A stretch of DNA of 64,000 nucleotides, taken from Multifurca ochricompacta. Lineage: Eukaryota; Basidiomycota; Agaricomycetes; Russulales; Russulaceae. Under the pieces are notes generated by a model. The model was not told the origin of the DNA. It searched no databases and saw only the letters and a program-made list of their open reading frames with translations. Positions 55,080 through 64,000 of the stretch are shown piece after piece; position 1 is the stretch's first letter, and every line of letters begins with the position of its first letter. A program made the position numbers and the translations under genes. Location of the stretch: positions 123,967 through 187,966 of the forward strand of contig WTXG01000058.1 in NCBI GenBank assembly GCA_022496185.1, written 5' to 3'.

Positions 55080-58000
55080 CTATGTACTCCCTGCGCCAGA
55101 CCCAGACAACAGTTCTGTTATGGGAGAGTGGCCCATCTCCGATGCTTCCTGAAATGGCGTCCGCCCCAGCTTGTTCCGTGCTTGTACGTTTGCCCCACGT
55201 TCAAGCAGTAACCGCACGACCTCCAGGTTACCTTGATTCGATGCCACATGCAGCAGAGTCCAGCCGTTGTCGTTGCGAGCATTTACATCTGCACCGTTCT
55301 CGAGTAGAAGCTGGGCGACTGCAAAGTGACCTTGCTCCAACGCCCGGTAGAGCGGAGTCCGCGTTTGGAGGCGCCAGGTATTTGGATCGGCGCCGTGCTC
55401 GAGAAGTGCCCGCACAACCTCCAGATGGCTTCTTCTGACCCCAATAACAGCGGAATTCGGTCTGCGGGAGTCCTGTTATTCACCTCCGCACCGAATTTAA
55501 GCAGTAGCCGCAAAACACCCGCATGTCCCCTGTCCGATGCATAATGCAATGGAGTCCATTCGGCGACCCCTGGATGTTCACATCTGCACCATTCTCGAGT
55601 AGTACCCTAGCAACTTCGGTACATCCCATTGCGGATACGGCATGCAGCGCGGTCTGATATTACCTCCCGTTCATCCACGTTCTGAGAGCGTTCCGTCACT
55701 AGCCATTCTGCCACGGCAGCCAAGTTGTACAATGCAGCATGATATAAAGCGATTCGGCGGGTCGTGACGGTGAGTCTGAGATCATCGATTGACTCCTTTG
55801 TCTCTGTCCTTACTGTGTATCCAAACGCAGACTGCAAAATGCGGCAGCTTTGGGTCAAAGAGACGTTCATGGCGTCTTCTAAATACGATGACAAGTTCTC
55901 GAACTGGGCATGATCAGCCCAGTACGAGCGGCGTAGAGGGCAAGTGGAACGTCCTTGATATTGTTGATGTTGATGTTTTCGTCTAGCTGGAGCAGAACGG
56001 CAAGGCAGGCCTGTGCGACAATTAGATGGGCCGACTTGAGCGGAATGTAGTAGCGCGAAGCAGGCCCTCGTGTAAGGCGATTCGACGTCAAGAACTCCTT
56101 TACAGAAAAGTGAGTAAATTGGACGACTGGAGAACCGTCCACTTTGACGACCGTGATCAAACTGGAACAGGTCGACAACACTGCATCTCCTGGATTTTCG
56201 GGACGCCAGCCTGCCTCAAGCGTGGGGAAATCCCCTGCGTCAAAATCAAAAGCGAGAAATTCCGCCAGTTCTTCCACGCAAGTGGACGGGAGCTACGACA
56301 ACGCATTGGAAGAGACGGTATGCGTATTCCCAGTTGGTCTCGTCGATGTCTTGCAGTGCACGCTCATACGTCTCGTCCAAGGTCCCAGGCAACTCGTCCA
56401 GGGCAGCCTGATGCGTCCTGGAAGGCAGCGTCGCAGAGTGTCTAGCTGGCAGAATATCCATCGAAACCTGTGTCGTGACATCAGCTAATTGGCTTCCAAG
56501 TACAAACGCAATGGAAAAACGATGGCTTACATCCCATCAGCTTGTTGGCAGAGCTTATTAATGACCAGTTCCTTATCGTCCTTTCTCCACCTGCGTGTGT
56601 TCGTGTCTGAGTTCATGAAAAAGCTGATGTAGTTGTTAATATCTTCCATTTGCCCTGCCTCATCGTGAAGGGAAACGAATGCGATGCCAAAGGCCCAAGA
56701 ACAGTTTGGATGTCCACTTCAGGGCGACTAGTCACGCAAACCCGCAGGTTCGGGTGGCCAAGCAACGAGTTCTTTCACGATTCGCAGAACCTTCTCGCGC
56801 GCAGATGGTGTGCCAGACGTTTTCGGACATTCGTCGAGCCCATCCATGATAATATATGTTGTGCATTGACCCGAGACGGTGAGAACCTCTTCTAGACAGT
56901 GCATAAGCGCACTGTCACTGGGCTGACGAAAACCATTAACGTGTAACGAATACAGACGAGAGAGAATCCCAGAGCAACGATCAGACTGGGCACAGAGCTG
57001 AAAAAGCAGAGAGGACAGTAACCCCGGCTGTTCTGCTTTGCGTCATCACGGAAGTCGAAATAAAACACGGCCATGGAGGCCAATCCGGCCTCCCGTATGA
57101 CCTCGATATCTTGGATTATCATGGAGCTGGTCAATAATATTACACCTTTCCATGAGAATACCGGAGAAACTACGTACCAGAGGACACTTTTCCCTGAGCC
57201 CGCTACAAAATCGAGATACTACTGGTTAAAGCGAGTAGACAAACGGTATTGGATTGGACATACGTTTTCCATGTACCCATAGCAGAGAGCCCGCCTTCTT
57301 CCAGTCTGAGAAGGCCTTTCCTTCAATAAACCATGTTGCCGTTCCTTCGTGGTGGGTCTCGCATGCAATGTTGTGGTTTTTGGACGGATCAGGGGGAGAG
57401 AGCCAACTTCGAACGTCTTTCTGCAACTGGTCACCTATTTATAAACCGCTTTAGTTCCAAAACCAAATGGCTAAACAAAGACAGGACAGACGTTTGGACT
57501 TATTCAACTCGCTCGCGATTTGTTGCATTACAACTGGCACGAACAATGACTTATGTTGGCGTGTGTCAGCCAGCCAAACTCACCGAGGCTCTGCCGGATT
57601 TCACTAGTTGACGCCTTGCCATCTAAAGAGACGGAGACTCAGCACATCGTGGGTCTCTAGTTGCACTTTCTCTGCGCACCATCCATAACTACCTTCATAT
57701 TCTTGACAAGACTATACACGACTTCCAGGGTCTGCGCAACAGTCGTCCGCGCTTCCTCATGGGTAAGTCGATCCAACCTCTGCAGAATCGCCTCCACATC
57801 ATTCTCTCCCAGCAGCTTCTTCCCCAATTTCTCTCCGCCATCTTCAGCCAGGAAGTTTGTACATGGACTGAAACGAACTCACTGAGCCGCCCTTGTTGGA
57901 TCTGCCGTGTCGCGAGGGCAAGAGTAGAGAGTAATTCGATCAGGATTTTCACGATTGTCTCTGTCATCGCAGCCGTAGATGGAATCTTTGTATAGATATC

Positions 58001-58525
58001 AAGCCGTCTCAGAAAGTTTTCCATTGACTCAAACAAGTCGGCAAGCGCATCGTAACTCCTACTGACATCCTTGATCGCCTGATGGCCACAAATGTCACGA
58101 TCCCCTCAAAGGAACCTAAAAGATGACGCGCACGGAGAGGAGGATACCAATTCCTGCGAAAACGGCCTTTGCAGGTGGGAATGGCTGTTGAAGCGAGCAT
58201 TAAAGCGCAACTTTATGCAATTGGGAAACGAAACCCTCCCTACGTACTAAACCAACACCCTCCCCGAGCACACTATTGGTTGAAAGCGTGTGCAAGACTT
58301 GGACAATCCGTTTCAGCCACTTCATTACTTTCCCATCGCTGCCTCGAAAATTTAGGAATTCATTCGCTTGCTCTTGAAGTATGGTGATGACAGAGTCAGT
58401 CGAGTGGCAACTTTTGAGCTTGATGGCCAATTGATGTTCGACCAAATTCGTTCCCGCCTGCTTCTCATACTCATTCAAGCAGTGTCGAAGAGCGCTGGAA
58501 GGTCAAAAAGGGGGCTTGAAGACAT
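55080..58525 (-). pseudogene. NACHT-ankyrin STAND gene B, multiple frameshifts
   Basis: On the minus strand, MSSSPLFDLPALFDTA near 58525 is followed by a one-base loss and NEYEKQAGTNLVEHQLAIKL. The next exon is the FPPAKAVFAG type, then RRLDIYTKIPSTAAMTETIV near 58000. The segment before the P-loop is KDVRSWLSPPDPSKNHNIA (57420); the P-loop WVHGK-AGSGKS spans an intron near 57265-57200. AGLASMAVFYFDFRDD follows at 57080, then a shift. Later pieces are ELAEFLAFDFDAGDFPTLEA (56270), VQFTHFSVKEFLTS, and ankyrin repeats in several frames down to 55080 (TRTPLYRALEQGH, GWTLLHVASNQGN). At least five frame breaks. It is closest to gene C and is tail-to-tail with gene A. Confidence 0.82.
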
Positions 58526-58859
58526 CGCGGTAACAAAAGGAGGCGGTTTCGCCCACCAGAAGTAACAGTGTTCAGTGTTCAAATTGCGGTGTTGCGGTAG
58601 TGGTACTGGGACTAGCACTGCCTGGCTGACTGAATCAGGTGACTTGGACACCACTGGCTCTCGCTCTGTGTTTGTGTTTTTGCTTTTTTGTTTTTTTATT
58701 TCAACTCCTCCTCTCCAATAGGAGCCTAAATACTAGGGAATTCAATCTAAGAGAAAATACACAATGCAGAGATGTGGCAAGAAATTCAGAAATACAGCAT
58801 CACATTGAGACGGGGGTCCGTACCTGCGCGTCTATGATAGCATCGATAACTAGTATCAT
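58526..58859. other. Intergenic region between divergent NACHT genes B and C
   Basis: A T-rich stretch lies near 58680-58700. No gene or repeat is recognised. It should hold the promoters of both genes. Confidence 0.5.
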
Positions 58860-61800
58860 GTCTAGTACACCGCCATCAACATGTCGCGACTGTCACCTCC
58901 TTAAGCTCTGATCAACCAGATGTCTTTTACACCCTTTCAGATCTCCAGTCACTCTTTGAGACTGCATTATCCGAATACCAGAAGAAGGCGGGAACAAATC
59001 TTGTTGAACATGACCTCGCCATCAAACTCAAAGGTTGCCAGTCTACCGATACTATTATTGCTTTACTTCAAGAGCAGGCACAAGCCTTCCATAAGTTCCG
59101 AAGGGACGATACACTAGTCACTGAGAATGATCAATCGCACAGTTCACATTCTCTATACCCTTTCCACCGGCGGGGTTCTCGCCGAAGGCTTGGTCTGGTA
59201 CGTGCCCAGTAGAGCGGTCTTCCCTGACCCAATTTGATAACCCCTTAGTCTTCAGTCTTTCCCACCTGCAAAAGCAGTCTTTGCTGGCATCGGTGTCCTC
59301 CTCGCTGTGTGTACTACGTTAAAATTCCTTCCCACCATATTTATAACACCTATAATCATCAGGCCGTCAAGGATATCAACGCGAGCTATGACGCACTAGT
59401 CGAGCTTTTTGAATCAATAGAAAGCTTCCTCAGACGCCTCGATATTATACAAAGATTCCACTCACGATGGCGATGACTGAGATAGTCGTAAAGATTTTGG
59501 TCGAACTTCTTTCTACCCTTGCCCTTGCGACGCAGCAAGTCAAGCAAGGGCGTCTCAGTCAGCTTATCTTTTGGTCATTCGTTTCCCCAGCTAATAGTTA
59601 ACGCAGAGAAATTGGAAAGAAGCTCCTTGGCGAGAACGACGTCGAATCGGTGCTACACAGGTTGGATCGACTTACCCAGGAGGAAGCTCGGACGACTGCG
59701 GCCCAGACCTTAGAGATTGTCATGGTCTTATCAGGAACATAAACGTCATTATGGATGGTGCGTGAATCCCATCCAATTTCTGACTCACTCCACGCTTGAC
59801 TTGTGCGCCTCTAGATGGCAAGGCCTCAAACGGACGACATCCGACGGGCTCTCGGTATGCGACCAGGCTATACCCGCAGGTGTAAACTGACGCCCTTAAC
59901 GCATAGTGGTCATGCAACAAATTGCAAGCGAAATCAACAAAGCGAAACGTTCGTCATTTTCTATTAGGCCAAATTCTGTCAGCGGGCTCTGAGAATCCCT
60001 GGCAGGCGACAAGTTGCAAGAGAATTTTCGAAGATGGCTCTCTCCTCCGACCCATCAAAGAATCATAACATTGCTGTGAAGCTCACCACGAGGGTACCGC
60101 AGCATGGTTCGTTCAAGGAACAACTTTCGCCGAGTGGAAGGAATCGGTTCTCTTTTATGGATTCACGGTAAACGTGCGCTTCTTCGACCCTTTCCTCTTC
60201 AATACCACTGATCTGACGATGAGTTCTATAGCGGGCTCCGGGAAGAGCATCCTTTGTACTCAGCCCTCCACTGCCCATCAGATCTCAGAGAACTTATGTC
60301 ATTGGCTAGTTCCACAATCATCCGGGAGATCAAGCTAATGCGCGAGGCCGGGCTAGCTTCAATGGCATTTTTTTATTTCGATTTCCGGGACGACCAAAAG
60401 CAGAACCTCCGTGGCTTGTTGTCACTTCTTGTTGTCCAACTCTGCGCTCGATCGGATCGTTGCTCTTACATTCTCTCTCGCTTATATTCGGCACATGATG
60501 CTGGCTCATTGCAGCCAGTGATAGCGCACTCATTGAATGCCTGCAAGAAATGATCAAGCCCTCTGGTCAATGTACAACCTATGTTATCGTGGATGCGCTC
60601 GACGAATGTCCGAAAACCTTGGAACACCATCCGCGCGCGAAAAGGTTTTAAAGGTTGTGAAGGAGCTCGTTGACCTGCACCATCCGAATTTACGGATATG
60701 CATCACCAGTCGCCCTGAGGCAGATATCCAAATCGATCTCCAGTCATTGGCATCGCATACGGTGTCCCTTCACGACGAGGCGGGGCAAGTGGAAGATATC
60801 AACAATTATATCAGCTTCTTTGTGAACGCGGACTCGAACACCCGCAGATGGAGAAAGGAGGATAGAGAACTGGTCATGAATAAGCTCTGTCAACAAGCTG
60901 ACGGGATGTAAGCCGCTCTTTGCCACGATACTTTCCAAGACGTCGCTCACAGTCATCGGAACATTGGCAGGTTTCGGTGGGTGTTCTGCCAGCTGGACTT
61001 CTTGCGCCGCTGTCTTCCGGGACGTATCCGACGTGCTTTAGACGAGTTGCCCGGGACGCTTGATGAGACATATGCACGCGCTCTGCAGGAGATTGACGAG
61101 GCAAACTGGGAATACGCTCACCGCCTGTTTCAATGTGTGACCGTGGCTTTTCGTCCGCTCAGAATCGAGGAGCTTGCCGAGTTCCTCGCTTTCGACTTCG
61201 ACGCGGGAGATTTTCCCACTTTCGTGGCAGGCTGGCGCCCAGAAAACGCAGAAGATGCCGTGCTGTCTACATGCTCCAGTTTGATCGCCATCGTCAAGGT
61301 CGAGGGTTCCGAATCACCGGTTGTTCAATTTTCGCACTTTTCGGTTAAGGAGTTCTTGACGTCGAATCGGCTTGCCAGAGGACGCGCCTCGCGGTTCTTC
61401 ATTCCCCTCGAGCCAGCGCATTTGATCGTGACACAGGCTTGCCTATCCGTTCTGCTTCAGTTGGATCACACGATCAAAACCAAACTCAGTAATAATAGCT
61501 TGCCCCTTTCTGCGTATGCTGCTCGACACTGGGTTGATCACGCAAAGTTCGAAAATGTGTCATTGCACACGTTAGACGCCATGAAAAATCTGTTTGACCC
61601 GAGTGAGCCGCATTTCCAGGCCTGGATCCGGACACACAATATGGATGGATACGCGGATGGCACCACCTCAGATCTTTCAGGAACTCCCCTATACTACGCC
61701 GCATTATGCGACTTCCACAATGTGGCGGAATGGCTGGTGGCTACACACTCACAGGACGTAAATGCTCGTGGCGGTTACTTCAAGACGCCGTTGCATGCGG

Positions 61801-62374
61801 CATGTGCGAAGGGATCCTTTCACGCTACGCAGACACTTCTCGAGCATGATGCAGATATGACCGCCAAGGGCAACTCTGATTGGCACCCATTGCACTATGC
61901 ATCTGGTAGAGGACACCTCGAGCTTTCACGATTACTACTTGACCATGGTGCGCCAGTAAATGCCCAGAATTTCATTGGCAGGACTCCACTACTTGAACCA
62001 TCTCGGAAGGGTACTTGGACGTTGTATGGCTACTGCTTGAGCGCGGTGCAGACCCAAATACCTGGTACAACGACGAGGAGACCCCCCTGTATGTAGCACT
62101 GTTAGGAGGACACCAGAAGGTCGTACAGCTCCTACTGGAGCATGGCGGAGATGTAAATGCTGGGAATAAGACAGGTCAGAGTTTGCTTCACCTGGCGTCA
62201 AAATGGGGGGATCTGGAAGTTGCGCAAGTGTTGCTGAAGAATGGCGCAAACGTACATACGCGAGACGAGGATGGCCTAACCCCACTCCAGGTAACGTCAG
62301 AAGACAAGATGGTGCAACTATTGTTGCAACATGGTGCCAAGGAAATAGTAACTAGATTCACAGTGGCCGCCTAG
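58860..62374 (+). pseudogene. NACHT-ankyrin STAND gene C, multiple frameshifts
   Basis: The N-terminus (SDLQSLFETALSEYQKKAGT, NLVEHDLAIKLKGCQ) lacks a clean start and is shifted near 59130. Exon 2 (59257-59307, FPPAKAVFAGIGVLLA) is intact at 51 bases. The next exon loses a base near 59448. GSGKS is at about 60240, AGLASMAFFYFDFRDD at about 60350, and Walker B VIVDALDECPK near 60590 is followed by a one-base loss. The block 60981-62096 is open: WVFCQLDFLRRCLPGR type start, ELAEFLAFDFDAGDFPTF, VQFSHFSVKEFLTS. About seven ankyrin repeats run to 62374 with one shift near 62020. Probably non-functional, although the NACHT and ankyrin halves are well preserved. Confidence 0.82.
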
Positions 62375-62642
62375 CTTTCCCAGAATGCATGGACCATGAA
62401 TTGGAATAGTTGAGTAGTTTTCGCTACATCATATGTTTACCTTCTTTAGTTGATGCTAGTAACCTGGCCTGAGACGAGCGTGGCCATGGCCAACTAGGAA
62501 GGATCGTACACAAAGGAAACACCTTAATGCCCCCACTACTCTACATTGAGAGCCTAAGGCAGATTTTTTCATTAATACATGGGAGTGAACAGTCTTGAAT
62601 ATCCCCAACCTAGTCATACATACATACATACATAACATACAT
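62375..62642. other. Convergent intergenic region with a short catacata microsatellite
   Basis: This is the gap between the 3' ends of gene C and the minus-strand gene at 62643. A tacatacatacatacataac stretch lies near 62620. Nothing else is recognised. Confidence 0.7.
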
Positions 62643-64000
62643 TCACAAAATATCATTTCCACCAAGACTTCCACTAGCCGGAAAATAAGAACTAAGTATA
62701 TCAGGTTCTCCCGACATCTCAATAAACCCTTTCAAATCATCCCGTATATTAACCGTCTTCTTCAACAACACTTGCCAATCTCCAAGACCTTCCTCCACTG
62801 CTCGGAAGATGTACTCGCTGATTCCGGAGCATACATAATCATATGAAGTAAACAGCGCTTCTCCATTTGAGCCCGATCCACATTCGTATGTCTTCCGCAC
62901 CATGCTGCCAGCGTCACCACTACAAGAAAACGAAAAGAAGATACGAATAAGAGGGATCGGGAATCGTCCATCTTGCTTATCTGACTCGTCAAGCAAGCCA
63001 CATTTGAACGGATCCATTTCCTTGAAGATCATCATATCGTATTCTTCGCCGTTTGAATCGTTCTTAAATTGAACCATTATAAATCCAATTTTCTTCACGT
63101 CAAGGTCGATACCCCCATACAAGTACGGGTAAACCGCATTGAAGCCAGCTTCTTCATTAGCGCTGAAACCCGCCGCCCCGCGTGCCATGAAGCGGACTAG
63201 ACACCTACGCGTCAGGACCTCCTGTTCATATGGTTTGATAAAATGATTGAAATGCATGTTGGCTTCGCCAAACACCTCTCTGAATGGTCGTGGGGTAACC
63301 TTCTGGGGACACAGAGACGGCATGTCTTCCAAGATCGATTCGAAAATCGGATCGCAAAATAGTATTTCGAACAGTTCCTTGACAGTCAAGTAATCAGTCC
63401 GTTTTTTGACCGGCTCATCCTGATCCCGAGCCCAGATGAACAGCGCAGCGACGAATAACCGTGTACGGGCATATCGATTAAGGCAGAACCCAGACATAGC
63501 CCTTCCCAGAGCTACAGGTAGATTAAACTTTAACCTGCCTCCCTCCATGATCGCACAAGCTGCCCGCGACAGGATCGGCTCAGACAAAGCGATCCCACGT
63601 AGAGAATCCAATCCGTCCTCGGCAGAGACACAGATACGCATATGAAACTTGATCTGATCATGCATGATCTCACCAAGTTTCTCCCTAGTTATCACATCAT
63701 TCCTGGGTGTTGAAACGTATTTTGGTGTATCAATATCCAGCGCCAGACGCTGCGACAGAACCGCGTATATCTGCGCATCTGTCAAGTCATTCACTCCCGT
63801 CGCGCACAGTAGCTTTTCCATTGCAAATCCAAGTAGTGCCCGATAACCGTAGTCATAAAGTGTACCCCACCTGAAAACCATTAAAAAAAAGGCACAAATT
63901 AAGAGAACACCTCGCTCACTTAGATTGGCCTTCCCATGTGAGCAATGCACTCAAACGAAGTCACATCTTCAAGGGTACTTTTTTAGAAATCTTTTGACCT
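62643..64000 (-). CDS. Conserved basidiomycete protein of unknown function, 5' end outside the window
   Basis: The main exon runs from 63870 to the stop at 62643. An intron with acceptor ttttcag ends at 63871, and an upstream exon with donor gtgagc near 63920 runs off the window edge. The protein has WGTLYDYGYRALLGFAMEKL, PIFESILEDMPSLCP, MHFNHFIKPYEQEVLTRRC, ARGAAGF, VYPYLYGGIDLD and IGFIMVQFKND. The last blocks resemble a PD-(D/E)XK-like segment seen at the C-terminus of fungal Crinkler-like proteins, but the expected acidic residue before VYP is Asn here. That similarity is from memory and is weak evidence. A partial relic lies at 53990-54600. Confidence 0.6.

Overview
The window looks like a transposon-rich stretch of a filamentous basidiomycete genome, most likely an Agaricomycete; I cannot name the species. 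The evidence is a cluster of fungal STAND genes (Goodbye-type N-terminus, NACHT, ankyrin repeats) with 50-60 bp introns, Crinkler-type genes with a kinase-like C-terminus, a MULE relic with a degenerate SWIM finger, and chromodomain Ty3/Gypsy elements. Nothing bacterial is present.

Bases 1-45.4 kb are almost wholly nested mobile elements. Names used here: Gypsy-1 (1-3789, + strand, left end outside the window), Gypsy-4 (minus strand, pieces at 3790-5291 and 15596-16041), Gypsy-2 (5292-15595, minus strand, full length, duplication ggtag) inserted in the Gypsy-4 gag, Gypsy-5 (17236-22918, + strand, heavily mutated), Copia-1 (24128-about 36091) split by a full-length Gypsy-3 (25939-33451, duplication agacc), and Copia-2 (36553-42570, duplication cagat) inserted in a MULE transposase relic. 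Seven solo LTRs keep exact 5 bp target duplications. Two 1.1-1.2 kb hAT-like non-autonomous elements (19392-20494 and 22919-24127) carry a tRNA-like unit and a tandem array that resembles a Copia LTR.

Bases 45.4-50.3 kb hold Crinkler-type sequence in a large inverted repeat (one copy with a kinase-like end, one truncated) and a 776 bp TIR element. Bases 50.4-64 kb hold three NACHT-ankyrin genes (A +, B -, C +). A is nearly intact; B and C are broken by several frameshifts. A conserved basidiomycete gene of unknown function lies at the right edge, and a relic of it lies between A and B.

The Gypsy elements share one plan: LTR, a primer-binding site complementary to the predicted 5' end of their own RNA (Tf1-like self-priming), gag with one zinc knuckle, protease-RT-RNase H-integrase-chromodomain, then an extra 3' region with a helical segment and three or four zinc knuckles, a purine tract and the 3' LTR. 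Many stops in these elements are TGA at positions where related copies have arginine, as expected from C-to-T change at CpG (CGA to TGA). This fits methylation-linked decay of the repeats.
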